Shown here: positions 52,139-61,447 of the stretch, in pieces
Position numbering within the stretch: position 1 is the first letter of the stretch
Layout of the letters: the number at the start of each line of letters is the position of its first letter
Source of the DNA: Bradyrhizobium diversitatis
Lineage (GTDB): Bacteria > Pseudomonadota > Alphaproteobacteria > Rhizobiales > Xanthobacteraceae
Assembly (NCBI RefSeq): GCF_016031635.1
Contig: NZ_JACEGD010000022.1
Span: 1-64,000 of the forward strand
Direction of reading: 5' to 3'
Length of the DNA stretch: 64,000 bases
Translations under genes and position numbers: made by a program
The notes under the pieces: model-generated
What the model was told of the DNA's origin: nothing
Database searches by the model: none
What the model saw: the letters and a program-made list of their open reading frames with translations, nothing else

Positions 52139-54133
52139 ATGACCGGAGTAGCGACCAGAATTATCGGGCAGTTGAGGAGTTGCCGGGGCTTCCGCATCGG
52201 GTTGCGCGGCCAAATGGCACTGCTCGGGATTTCGGGAGTTCTTGTCACAGGTGCTCTCTGCGCTGCCGCCCTGAACTACGCGAGCTTGGTCCAGAGCAAG
52301 GCGAATGACAGTAACAAATTCAAAGGTCATGTCGCTTCGTTGTCACAAAGCTTCCTGGAGTCACGACAAATCGCGAACGACTTCCTGCGCAAGCCCAGCG
52401 AAATGGCAATCACGAAGCATGCGAAGAGCCATGAGGAGCAGCTCGAAGACCTGAGCCGGGTTGAAGCATTTGTGTCGGCTCTGCCCGACCACGACCCACG
52501 GAAGGAAGCGACCGCGTTGCGGTCCGTGATCAACCTCTATGCGACTCGCTTTCGAAACGTGGTCTCAGCGCAACGCAATCTCGGCTTCAACGAAGATGAT
52601 GGATTTCAGGGCAAGCTGCGCAAGGCCGTGCACGCCATCGAGCAACGTCTGGCCGACCTGAACCAGCCACGCCTCACGATCCTGATGCTGATGATGCGCC
52701 GGCACGAGAAAGACTTCATCCTTCGTGGCGAAGACAAAGATGGGGATCAACTGGCTGACAGGGAGGCGGAATTCGAAACCGCACTTGCTCAGGCGAGCCT
52801 ACCTCCGGAGACGAGATCCCAACTGCTCGAGCTGATCCGCGCATACAAGTCGAGCTTTGTGTCCTTCATGGTGACGCAGCAGGCGCTGAGCGATCAGGCC
52901 AACGATCTCGGGCAAATCTACGACCGCATCAGCCCGGCGCTCGCAAAGATCATGGCCGCCGCTGACATGCGCTCGCGGGCTGCGGAAATGCAAGCTGAAC
53001 AAATTCAGCGGAAGCTGATTTGGCTGATCGGGTTTGCAACGTTGCTCGTTGGCCTGCTCGCGTTGCTGTTCGGCCGGCGCGTCGCAAAGACCATCGCTTC
53101 GATGACGGCGGCCATGCGCCAGCTCGGCGAGGGTCGGTTCGACGTCGTGCTGCCAGGCCTTGGCCGTAAGGATGAACTTGGCGAGATGGCCGCAGCGGTC
53201 GAACTGTTCAAGCTGAAAGCGCGCGAGAAGGCGCAAGCCGAAATCGATGTCAAGGCTGAACAGGATCGTACCGCCGCCGAGCAGCGCAAAGCCGATATCG
53301 CTCGGCTCGCCGACGAATTCGAAACCGCTGTGGGCAAGGTCATCGATACGGTCTCCTCTGCCTCCTCAGATCTTGAAGCCTCCGCCCGCAGCCTTACCTG
53401 CACCGCTGATCACGGCCGGGAACTCTCAGTCGAAGTCGCCAGCTCATCGGAGCAAGCGTCTGCCAATGTTCAGCTTGTCGCGACAGCGACGGGCGAAATG
53501 GCGGCAACGATTGCCAACATCGGCCGGCAGGTCGAAGAGGCCGCCGATATCGCGCGCGAAGCGGTTCGCAGGGCCGAACTCAGCGATCAGCGCATGGTCG
53601 GTTTGGCGGCTGCGGCGGACCGGATCGGCAGCGTGGTCCAGCTGATCGCCGCGATTGCGCGGCAGACCAATTTGCTCGCGCTGAACGCCGCAATTGAAGC
53701 TGCGCGCGCCGGCGATCTCGGCAGAGGTTTCGCGGTTGTCGCAGATGAAGTGAAGTCTCTCGCAACGCAAACGGCGCATGCGACTGCCGAAATCAGCGAG
53801 CACATTCACGGCATTCAGACGGCAACGACTGACTCGGTCGGCGCAATTGCCGATATCGGCGTCATTATCGGCCGCATTTCGGAGATCGCCGTGACCGTGG
53901 TCAACTCCATCGCGGAGCAGGGGGCAAGGAGCAAGAATATCGCATCCAATTTGCAGGAAGCGGCAGCCAGGACCAGCCAGGTGGCGGCGAGCGCTATTGA
54001 AGTGACCAACGGCGCAATGGATACAGGAGGGGCCTCGATGCAGGTGCTGATGTCTGCCGAACTGCTGTCTGGGGAAAGCGCTCGGCTGAGGCGCGAGCTC
54101 GGCAGCTTCCTCGGGAGGGTCCAAGCGGCTTAA
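52139..54133 (+). CDS. Methyl-accepting chemotaxis protein
   Basis: This 664-residue protein has a first membrane helix (about 26-46), a periplasmic helical sensor domain of about 240 residues (MRRHEKDFILRGED resembles HBM/4HB ligand modules), and a second helix at about 294-312. A HAMP domain (RRVAKTIASMTAAMRQLGEGRFDVVLPGL) and a signalling domain with the hairpin tip (AAIARQTNLLALNAAIEAARAGDLGRGFAVVADEVKSLA) follow. It senses an unknown ligand and drives CheA. It is a single gene. The 307 bases before it hold no recognised gene. Confidence 0.93.
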   Translation: MTGVATRIIGQLRSCRGFRIGLRGQMALLGISGVLVTGALCAAALNYASLVQSKANDSNKFKGHVASLSQSFLESRQIANDFLRKPSEMAITKHAKSHEEQLEDLSRVEAFVSALPDHDPRKEATALRSVINLYATRFRNVVSAQRNLGFNEDDGFQGKLRKAVHAIEQRLADLNQPRLTILMLMMRRHEKDFILRGEDKDGDQLADREAEFETALAQASLPPETRSQLLELIRAYKSSFVSFMVTQQALSDQANDLGQIYDRISPALAKIMAAADMRSRAAEMQAEQIQRKLIWLIGFATLLVGLLALLFGRRVAKTIASMTAAMRQLGEGRFDVVLPGLGRKDELGEMAAAVELFKLKAREKAQAEIDVKAEQDRTAAEQRKADIARLADEFETAVGKVIDTVSSASSDLEASARSLTCTADHGRELSVEVASSSEQASANVQLVATATGEMAATIANIGRQVEEAADIAREAVRRAELSDQRMVGLAAAADRIGSVVQLIAAIARQTNLLALNAAIEAARAGDLGRGFAVVADEVKSLATQTAHATAEISEHIHGIQTATTDSVGAIADIGVIIGRISEIAVTVVNSIAEQGARSKNIASNLQEAAARTSQVAASAIEVTNGAMDTGGASMQVLMSAELLSGESARLRRELGSFLGRVQAA

Positions 54134-54310
54134 TCTGGCATTTCTACGGCACGAGCCGCCGGAGCCGGAACATCGATGCGTTTTCGAAGAGTGCTCCAGC
54201 TGCTTTAAGGCAATGGTGCGGGCGAAAGCGTCTTCACGTGCGCGACCCAAGCCGTCGCATCTCCTGTCCTTCGAGTATCCGCCTGCACAGGAGATGATCG
54301 GTAGCTCCTC

Positions 54311-54505
54311 TCATCGTGATCCATGTTCCATGCTTGATCGCTCTTGCTCCAGAGCTTCCATACCGTTTCGATGCAGCCAAAGAAGAGCCCTCGCGAGCTG
54401 ACGGAGATCGTTTCGGCTCGCACCAACGGGCAGTCGCCGTGCGCGACGAAGAGCATCCGCAGCTTGCTTCTCCAATCGCGATAAGTCCCGCTCTGTCATC
54501 GTCAC
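54311..54505 (-). CDS. Small helical protein, unknown
   Basis: This 64-residue frame, MTMTERDLSRLEKQAADALRR... then NDLRQLARALLWLHRNGMEALEQE, is strongly amphipathic, charged and helix-forming. Several other frames overlap it, but this one has the most protein-like composition. No family name is known to me. Confidence 0.5.
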   Translation of the reverse strand: MTMTERDLSRLEKQAADALRRARRLPVGASRNDLRQLARALLWLHRNGMEALEQERSSMEHGSR

Positions 54506-54630
54506 TTGACCGATCTATACTCAATCGTACAACACGTCGCTGGGCCCAACGGCACTCGTGCCCGGACAGACAGCAGCCTCAGATCTCAAGCATGCCGGCA
54601 GCGCAATCTGCGCCCGCGCCATTTTGCAGG

Positions 54631-54750
54631 CTAGGGCACGTTGACGAGTGGCATGGGCGCGGTCGGTCCCGGCACTAAACCATCCTGGTGCCGGCCATGG
54701 ACCGCCAGCGCAATTGCAAAGGTCACAAGGAGAATGATGAGTGAACGCAT
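54631..54750 (-). CDS. Very small secreted or membrane peptide (39 aa)
   Basis: MRSLIILLVTFAIALAVHG forms a clean signal-type helix, followed by a Pro-rich 20-residue tail to a TAG. The ribosome-binding site (GGAG at about -17) is weak and far. Candidate only. Confidence 0.35.
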   Translation of the reverse strand: MRSLIILLVTFAIALAVHGRHQDGLVPGPTAPMPLVNVP

Positions 54751-55081
54751 GGCGAAAAGCTTACTCCGGTAGCAGTATCGGATTTATGAAACACCTCGCA
54801 CGCCGGAGCGTTGAGAATCGGCGTGCACACACCATGACCTTTAAATCAGACGAGCATGTTGGGCCGCAGAGACAGACCGGCTTAGGCTCGTCCTTCTGGA
54901 TCCTCAACGTCCTCTTCGTTGCAAAGCGGCGCGCGGTCACCTCAGCGCGCTGGAAAAAAGCATGTCTTCCTGACAACAGCAGGAATAGTGCGCGCGATTC
55001 GAATAATCATTTATGCGTTCGTCGGTCAAACCGCGAAGGCAGCACGGGGCTCATGTTCTTCGCCGCAACTGAAAGCGATGT

Positions 55082-55180
55082 ATGCCCAACCACGACTTCG
55101 TCTCGGGTGGCCTCCTGGCACTGACCGCGGCCGGCGTTGCACTGCTCTGCTCGAGCCTGCTGGCCTTGGCCTTGATCTAA
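55082..55180 (+). CDS. Very small membrane peptide (32 aa)
   Basis: MPNHDFVSGGLLALTAAGV and a further hydrophobic run to LALALI, then TAA, make a single transmembrane segment in almost the whole peptide. No strong ribosome-binding site. Apart from this, the stretch 54751-55335 shows nothing I can name. Confidence 0.35.
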   Translation: MPNHDFVSGGLLALTAAGVALLCSSLLALALI

Positions 55181-55335
55181 AGCCAGTGCGCTGGTGTGGT
55201 TTTGTGCCTTGCGCATGCGCTTCATGATCGGGCGCCTTTCGATGCGAATCTGCCGGTGAACGCGGCCGGTCAGCTGCGAATGACTAACGTCAGAACGGGA
55301 CAACAAGTTCGTTGGATGCATACGGCGGAGGGAAA

Positions 55336-55581
55336 ATGATCAGGTCGGTGTTTGCAGCGTGTTTGTTGACTTCGTCCCTTAGTGCGGCGCAGGCGCAATA
55401 CGTCGGTACGGGGTCTAATCCAAACAACCACGGTGTCTCAGGCTACACCCGCAGCAATGGGACTTATGTGCAGCCGTACACGGCGACAAATCCGAATAGC
55501 ACTCAGCGCGACAATTACAGCACCAGCGGCAACTACAATCCGAGCACTGGCACATTTGGCCATCGCTCGGCGCGGTATTGA
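55336..55581 (+). CDS. Small secreted Asn/Thr/Tyr/Gly-rich protein
   Basis: This 81-residue protein has a signal peptide MIRSVFAACLLTSSLSAAQA (cut after AQA) and a mature part made of G, N, S, T, Y turns (SNPNNHGVSGYTRSNGTYV). GGAGGGAAA gives a good ribosome-binding site. It resembles the small periplasmic or surface proteins common in Bradyrhizobium; no function is known. The next gene starts 11 bases after its stop. Confidence 0.72.
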   Translation: MIRSVFAACLLTSSLSAAQAQYVGTGSNPNNHGVSGYTRSNGTYVQPYTATNPNSTQRDNYSTSGNYNPSTGTFGHRSARY

Positions 55582-55592
55582 AAGTCGCAGCG

Positions 55593-55796
55593 ATGGCCAA
55601 GTCAACGCGTAACACCGGCAAGCTTTGGACGGCCAAGGACGTCCGGCAGCTCAAAGAGCTGGCAAAAGGGAACACACCGACGCGCGTTATCGGGCTCAAG
55701 CTCGGTCGGACCGAGACCGCAATCTACGGGAAGGCTTCATCGGAAGGCATCTCCCTTAGCCCCACAAACCAAAGCCCTTACAACCGTAAGCAGTGA
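55593..55796 (+). CDS. Small SANT/Myb-like helix-turn-helix protein
   Basis: This 67-residue basic protein, GKLWTAKDVRQLKELAKGNTPTRVIGLKLGRTETAIYGKASSEG, matches a SANT/Myb-type three-helix unit, as seen in many short rhizobial proteins. It is probably DNA-binding (inference). A TTG at 55578 overlapping the previous stop is an alternative start. Confidence 0.72.
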   Translation: MAKSTRNTGKLWTAKDVRQLKELAKGNTPTRVIGLKLGRTETAIYGKASSEGISLSPTNQSPYNRKQ

Positions 55797-55867
55797 CTGG
55801 CTATGCCCGTATGCCAAAGTGAGCGCATAAAGTCGCTAAGCACTTGGGCCGCGCGGTAGTGCCGACG

Positions 55868-56671
55868 ATGCGCCGGCACAAAGCGGCTTCACGACTCACT
55901 GGGGCTGCGACGGCGCTGCTTACCGGGATTGCGGTGGCAAACGCGACCGATTGCTCTGGCAAGGATGCGCTTGGAACTTCGCGCGTGCTCGCTGTCGATG
56001 CAAAAACCTATCCCCGCGTCGGCTTGAAAAGCTTTCCGCAGACCTTGCCGTTAGACGACCATGAGGTCGTTCTCACTTTCGATGACGGGCCGAGGCCCCC
56101 GAACACGCAGAAGGTGCTGGCCGCGCTCGCGCAGGAGTGCGTGCGGGCCACGTTCTTCCTCGTAGGCAGGTCCTCTGCCGAATTCCCCGAACTCGTCCGG
56201 CGTATCGCCGCCGAGGGCCACACCGTCGCGCACCACAGCTGGTCGCACCCGGTGATCTCTCAGATCAGCTTCGAACAGGCGAAGGAAGACATCGATCGCG
56301 GAATTGCGGCCGATGAGATGGCGCTCAACGGCACGTCGACCAAAACGCCCTCTACGCCGTTCTTTCGCTTCCCGTATTTCGACTCGACGCCTGCGACGCT
56401 CGACCTCCTGCAGTCACGTGGCATCCTCGTCATTGGCGCCGATCTCTGGGCGGCCGATTGGGAAAACATCACCCCGGAGCAGGAATTGAAGAAGGTAACC
56501 GAGCAACTCGAGATCACCAAAAAGGGAATCATTCTGCTGCACGATCCGCAGGCGCGGACGGCAGCTATGATGCCCGCGTTCCTGCGCTACCTGCACGACC
56601 AAAACTATCGGATCGTACACTTGGTACCGGCTGCGGCCCCGGTTCAGACGCACGCCGACGGAGCTCATTGA
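55868..56671 (+). CDS. Polysaccharide deacetylase family (NodB-like fold)
   Basis: This protein has about 267 residues from the ATG at 55868. A signal segment (TGAATALLTGIAVANA) is followed by the NodB homology domain: TFDDGPRPPNTQKVLAAL (metal and catalytic Asp), HTVAHHSWSHP (metal His), FFRFPYFDS and ILLHDPQ. The signal peptide and divergent sequence argue against NodB itself; it likely deacetylates an envelope or extracellular glycan. A start at 55844 is possible. Confidence 0.85.
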   Translation: MRRHKAASRLTGAATALLTGIAVANATDCSGKDALGTSRVLAVDAKTYPRVGLKSFPQTLPLDDHEVVLTFDDGPRPPNTQKVLAALAQECVRATFFLVGRSSAEFPELVRRIAAEGHTVAHHSWSHPVISQISFEQAKEDIDRGIAADEMALNGTSTKTPSTPFFRFPYFDSTPATLDLLQSRGILVIGADLWAADWENITPEQELKKVTEQLEITKKGIILLHDPQARTAAMMPAFLRYLHDQNYRIVHLVPAAAPVQTHADGAH

Positions 56672-56827
56672 TGGTGCGCGAGCGGCTCTGAGTTCCGCTC
56701 CGGACCCTCGGATTCATCAGAGTGGGGCTTGCGTCCCCATGCAAAACGATGATTTCTTCGCATCAGGCGCCATCGAGATCGCCATCGCCCCGCGATAATC
56801 GCCAGTCGCACAGGCCAGACGCCGTTC

Positions 56828-56860
56828 TCAAATTGGGACACTCGCAATTCAAATTGGGAC
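56828..56860 (+). repeat. 12-bp direct repeat, possible insertion-sequence end relic
   Basis: TCAAATTGGGAC occurs at 56828-56839 and 56849-56860, period 21. Repeated terminal motifs of this kind are seen at ends of IS21-like elements, but no transposase is present. The rest of 56672-57215 has no gene except a strong hairpin at 56974-57006 (ACGCCGCTCGC/GCGAGCGGCGT). Confidence 0.4.
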
Positions 56861-57215
56861 CGAGCCATCTGCCTAGCTGAGTATCTTCCGACGCTCTGAT
56901 GCAACGACCAGAAAGAGGGGGCCGAGCTTTCCTCCGGAGTGCTTCGGGCGGTTGAGCCCCGCAGGAAGCAACAACGCCGCTCGCTTGAAATGAGTGCGAG
57001 CGGCGTCGCTCCAGCCCCGGGAGGATGATGCAAAATCCCGGTAGCCGCTAAACTAGCACAACTTGTGCCAAAATACATGTTCCGAGGCGGAACACGCGCG
57101 GCGGCAGATGAGAATGCAATATGTCAAAATCCGCGACCATAGTCCGCGCTCTGCGCCGAGTTTTTCCTCGCGTGACAGGGACGTTTGGAGCGGCATGGGT
57201 CCTGATGCGGAAAAG

Positions 57216-58745
57216 CTATCGTTCCCTCAGTGCACTGGCGAGGCGGGCAACACCGTGCCGGATCTCTCGTGCTTCGAGTGCAGCATAGCCGAAAACAAAC
57301 CCAGCTCGCCGTTTCGCGCTTCCTCGCCCATTCTCGTATAGTCCGGAAACAGGATAAATTCCGACGCCGTTGTGCCGGGCGTTTTGTGCGATTGCGACTT
57401 CCTGCGCCGCATCGAGTTTCTTGAACCAGGCCACCACATGGAGCCCGGCCTCCGCGCCCTGCAGTTCGATAGCCTCACCAAAATGTTCAGCAAGTGCCTC
57501 GAGCAAGGCTGAGCGGCGCTGCGCGTTTTTTCGCCGCAGCTTTCTCACGTGCCGCTCGTAGGCGCCCGAGTGTAGGAAATTGGCCAGCGCCGCTTGCTCT
57601 AGCGCCGGCGAGTGCCGATCGGTCAAGCGCTTGGCCGTGCGGAATGCGTGGATGAGCTCTGGCGGAACCACGACATACCCCAGACGAAGCAAGGGCGAGA
57701 GCGTCTTTGAGAGTGTTCCGAGATAGATGACGTGAGCCGCCTCATCGAAGACATGCAAGGGCTGAATCGGACCAATATCGTATCGGTACTCGCCGTCATA
57801 GTCGTCCTCGATGACATAGGCTCCCGCCTTGTCGGCCCACTGCAGCAGTTGAGCACGACGCGATGCTGAGAGAACGTGACCTAACGGAAATTGATGTGAA
57901 GGCGTCACGTAGCAAAGCCGAGCCTTTTTGACATCCTTGAGGGCTTGTGTCTGCAAGCCGTCTTCATCGACCGGGACGAACTGAGGCATGGCTCCGGAAC
58001 TCTCAAAAACATGGCGGGCGGCCCAATAGCATGGCGTCTCGATCACGAAGCGATCGCCGGGATCGAGCAATATTCGCGAGCATAGATCCAGACCCTGCTG
58101 TGATCCGTTGACGATGATGATCTGCTCGACGCCGCAGCGCAGACTGCGCGCACGCCACAGATAAGCCTGCAGCGCCGTTCGCAGCTCCATTGATGCCTGC
58201 GGGTCCTGATAGCGCAGGCTGCGCGGACCAGACGCCGTCAAGACTTTCGTTAGAGCGCGCCGCCAAGTCAGGCTCGGGAAATCGGCAGCTGCAATATCGC
58301 CGTAGCGAAAGTCGACCTGCTGGGCCTCGGTCGCGATCGGCGGTCCGGACAAGTCGAGGAGCCGTCGCCCGAACGCCGATAGACGCGCCGTTCTTGTCGC
58401 CTGGTTGCCGGCCGCCCGCGACAGGCGCCCCGATCGAAGCGCAGGCGCAACAAAGGCCCGACGTCCCTGCCGCGTCTCGATGAAGCCTTCCGCCAGAAGC
58501 TGCTCGTAGGCTGCCGTAATCGTGGTTCGTGAGGCTCCAAACTCGGCTGCGAGGGCGCGGGTCGAAGGAAGCTGGTCGCGCGGTCTGTAGACGCCATCCT
58601 CGATCTGGGCCTTCAATGCTTCATAAATTTGCCGCGCCCCATTTGGCTTATGGCACCGCTTTCCTGTCTCTGACTGGCCCACCAATATCGCTCCAAACTG
58701 GTCCTTCAAAGTGGCCTGTGTGCGGCCTAGATGATCAAGCATCAA
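57216..58745 (-). CDS. MocR/PdxR-type regulator (GntR helix-turn-helix fused to aminotransferase)
   Basis: This 509-residue protein has an N-terminal GntR winged helix (ARQIYEALKAQIEDGVYRPRDQLPSTRALAAEFGASRTTITAAYEQLLAEGFIETRQG, about 37-95). An aminotransferase-I fold follows, with IVNGSQQGLDL, VTPSHQFPLG, VIEDDYDGEYRYD and YLGTLSKTLSPLLRLGY (PLP lysine). These are PLP-responsive regulators that usually control a divergent neighbour; here that is the PaiB-like gene 40 bases away. The exact start is uncertain because so little room is left for the divergent promoters. Confidence 0.9.
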   Translation of the reverse strand: MMLDHLGRTQATLKDQFGAILVGQSETGKRCHKPNGARQIYEALKAQIEDGVYRPRDQLPSTRALAAEFGASRTTITAAYEQLLAEGFIETRQGRRAFVAPALRSGRLSRAAGNQATRTARLSAFGRRLLDLSGPPIATEAQQVDFRYGDIAAADFPSLTWRRALTKVLTASGPRSLRYQDPQASMELRTALQAYLWRARSLRCGVEQIIIVNGSQQGLDLCSRILLDPGDRFVIETPCYWAARHVFESSGAMPQFVPVDEDGLQTQALKDVKKARLCYVTPSHQFPLGHVLSASRRAQLLQWADKAGAYVIEDDYDGEYRYDIGPIQPLHVFDEAAHVIYLGTLSKTLSPLLRLGYVVVPPELIHAFRTAKRLTDRHSPALEQAALANFLHSGAYERHVRKLRRKNAQRRSALLEALAEHFGEAIELQGAEAGLHVVAWFKKLDAAQEVAIAQNARHNGVGIYPVSGLYENGRGSAKRRAGFVFGYAALEAREIRHGVARLASALRER

Positions 58746-58784
58746 GATCCGATCGAGGTGTTCGGATGCGGAGGAGTTCTAGTA

Positions 58785-59411
58785 ATGTATATGCCGCCAG
58801 CCTTTCGCGTCGAGGACGTCGCCGAGATTCACCGGACCATGCGTGAGGCCCGCTCGGCAACCCTTGTCACTGCAACCGAAGAGGGGCTGATCGGAACGCC
58901 GGTCCCGATGCTTCTCGACGAGACGGAGGGTGCGAATGGCACGCTTTACGCGCACGTGGCAAGGTCTAATCCTCAGTGGAAGCTGCAGCCTTCCTGTGAG
59001 GCGATGGCCATCTTTGCGGGGCCTGAAGCCTATGTCACTCCGTCCTGGTACGCGACGAAGCAGGAGACGCACAAGGTCGTGCCAACGTGGAACTACGTTG
59101 CGGTACATGCTTACGGCCCGGTCGAGTTTTTCGACGACGCGGACCGGTTACTCGACATAGTGAGGCGACTGACGGACCTGCACGAGCAGTCGCAAAAGGA
59201 CCGCTGGGCAGTCGCGGACGCTCCGGCTGATTTCATCCAAGCGCAGCTCAAGGCGATCGTCGGCCTGCGCATGCCGATCACAAGGTGCGACGCCAAACGG
59301 AAGGTGAGCCAGAACCGCAACGCAGCGGATCGCGCCGGCGTCATCGATGGATTGTCGAGGAGCGATCGCCCTGAAGACCATATTGTGGCCGCTCTGATAC
59401 CGAGAGGATGA
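58785..59411 (+). CDS. FMN-binding PaiB-like protein
   Basis: This 208-residue protein starts MYMPPAFRVEDVAEIHRTM. It has the split-barrel flavin domain (ATLVTATEEGLIGTPVPMLLDE, LYAHVARSNPQWK, FAGPEAYVTPSWYATKQETHKVVPTWNYVAVHAYG). It is often called a negative transcriptional regulator or protease-like; real activity unclear. It is the likely target of the divergent MocR, and may be coupled with the decayed LysE gene behind it. Confidence 0.9.
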   Translation: MYMPPAFRVEDVAEIHRTMREARSATLVTATEEGLIGTPVPMLLDETEGANGTLYAHVARSNPQWKLQPSCEAMAIFAGPEAYVTPSWYATKQETHKVVPTWNYVAVHAYGPVEFFDDADRLLDIVRRLTDLHEQSQKDRWAVADAPADFIQAQLKAIVGLRMPITRCDAKRKVSQNRNAADRAGVIDGLSRSDRPEDHIVAALIPRG

Positions 59412-59438
59412 CGCTGGAGGCTGCCGGGAGGGGGGTGA

Positions 59439-60050
59439 ATGATCGTCGAATTTCAGGCGTTCCTGCTGTTCTTGGGAGCTGCGCGCCTGGTGGCGATCAC
59501 ACCAGAACCCGGATGTTTTACGTTGCGGCACGAACGTTTACAGGTGGCCGTGCGCATGGTCTGGCATCGAGCTTTGGTACCGGTGTTGGAGTCTGGTGCA
59601 TGTCATTGCCGGGGCGGTCGGGATCTCTGCACTCGTTATGGCGAGTGCGGAAGCCTTCACTCTGCCCAAGCTCGCCGGAGCTGTCTGTCTGATCTGGCTT
59701 GGCTTCAAGACATGGAACGAAGCCGAGATCGTCGACCCGATCGGAGTGGAGATAGCCGGTGTCAGAGGGCATTTCGGCAAGACATTATTGTCGAAGCGCT
59801 GAATCCGAAGTCGGCTGCATTCTTTCTCGCCTTCACCCCGCAATTTATCGAACAACCGCCGATGTCGCCCGGCAGTTTGTCATCCTTGGGATCGTTTCAG
59901 TTGCGCTCAATACTGCTGCCGATGTGGTCGTGACCCATTAGGCGGCCAAAGCACGAGCGGGCCTGGCCAAGCGACCATCTGCCCTCGCCAAAATGCGACC
60001 GGTATCTGGTGCAGCTATGTGGACGCTGGGATCTTCACGTCGAGCTTCAC
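59439..60050 (+). pseudogene. LysE/RhtB amino-acid exporter, multiply frameshifted
   Basis: Family pieces appear in order but in changing frames: FLLFLGAARLVAITPEPG, then FYVAARTFTGGRAHGLASSFGTG, then VIAGAVGISALVMASAEAF...IWLGFKTWNEAE, then IIVEALNPKSAAFFLAFTPQFI, then QFVILGIVSVALNTAADVVV. A TAG then interrupts AAKARAGLAKRPSALAKM. At least four frameshifts and one stop show long decay. The end is approximate. Confidence 0.85.
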
Positions 60051-60209
60051 TTCTTGTTGCGCGGCGGCTGGTTGATCACCCTGGGGTCCATTCTGTCAGC
60101 TGCGGCCTGTCTTCCGACGTTGCAGCGCAATCTTTCGGCTGACCGCTTAGGAAAGACGACACCATCTATGAAGACCACGGCGTCCATACGTCGTTCGCCT
60201 CAGATCGCG

Positions 60210-60509
60210 CTAGTTTGACGAGAGTGGATGTGCAGCATGTGGGTGATCGGTTCGCTCCGTCGCCGTAAGGGCCGGTCGCCAACCTTCACATCCCGAACAG
60301 CTCGGACATGAGTCCTGAATCAGCCGAACCGCGAGCCGCGTTAGAGTTTTTGGATTTGTTTCGCCGCCCGCGGCGAGATTTAAAATCTTCTCGGCAAGGC
60401 ATGCTTTTAAGGAAGACGTCCGCGCAGGTTCCGGTGCCATTTGGACAGCATCGTCCAGGACGCGCCGCAACACGGCACGCAAGTGAGCGTCTGAACTCGC
60501 AGCTGTCAT
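60210..60509 (-). CDS. Small conserved-looking helical protein
   Basis: This 99-residue frame has a core AVLRRVLDDAVQMAPEPARTSSLKACLAEKILNLAAGGETNP resembling short rhizobial proteins of the form AERILKAAAxGExxP. The C-terminal 45 residues look less protein-like and may reflect loss of the original stop. No ribosome-binding site is evident. Beyond it, 60510-61447 (938 bases) shows no gene I can support. Confidence 0.4.
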   Translation of the reverse strand: MTAASSDAHLRAVLRRVLDDAVQMAPEPARTSSLKACLAEKILNLAAGGETNPKTLTRLAVRLIQDSCPSCSGCEGWRPALTATERTDHPHAAHPLSSN

Positions 60510-61447
60510 GGGGCTCATCCAACGGATCAAATCTGTGCGCGTTGGCTTCGGCTCTCAGCCAGTGTTCCTGAGAAGATCCGTCGAAGCCCACCGTTCGATA
60601 ATACCGTGTCGTCTAGTGATTGGTGCAGTCGGCTTGGTTGCCGTCTCACCGACACATACAAGAAACATGTTTAGCGGAGGTGACACTGAAGCCTTGGAAT
60701 GCGATTTCTTTGTTGGGTTCGCTTTGTCCAGAACGAAGGCGACAGGAGTTGTGTAACGACCGACCGAGTCTCGGTAGATCGTGCGGCCTGCAGCTCCGTT
60801 CAAGAGCACGTGGTAGAGGTGATCAAGGAATCTCTCTGCGGCGACATTTTTCTGCGTAAACTATCCGAACCGGCGGAGTATCGTCGCATGCAAGCAGCTC
60901 GTTTGGGTAGGAGCATCAGGCGGACGCTTAATTCGGCAGCAGGGTCGTTTTCCAAGAACTGCTCAGAACCCTGTCGCACTTCAGCAGCAAAGGCCAGGGC
61001 GTACCTATCCCACGCGGCGCGATGCGGCGAGCCGGGCTGGCAGGCAGCGCGTTTGATCGACAAGGTCGTCTGAACCGAAGACACGAGCCTGTGAGGGTAA
61101 AGCTAGTGCCGGAGACGAGCTCTACCACAACACCAAGGCGTCTTTTACAAGAGCGACCGTAGTCAGCTGTTGATCGGTGCCCCGACTGACGCAGGAAGGC
61201 AGGACATGAACCAGAGAAGCCAAACCGAGCGCGCCGCGTCTGGCCGCGCCTTTCATGAAGGAGAATGTCAGGCCAGTCTAGACCGATCCAGGCTCACTAG
61301 CGATGTAAAGCCCTTAAAGCTCGACGTCGGCGGATGGTGCAGGAGCTTGGCATCATGTGACGGCGTGGTGTTTGGGCCGATCAGCCGGATCAGGTTGGAG
61401 GTGAGCAATGTCAGCCCGTGCGCAAACAGCTCTGTCAGCCGAGCCGG

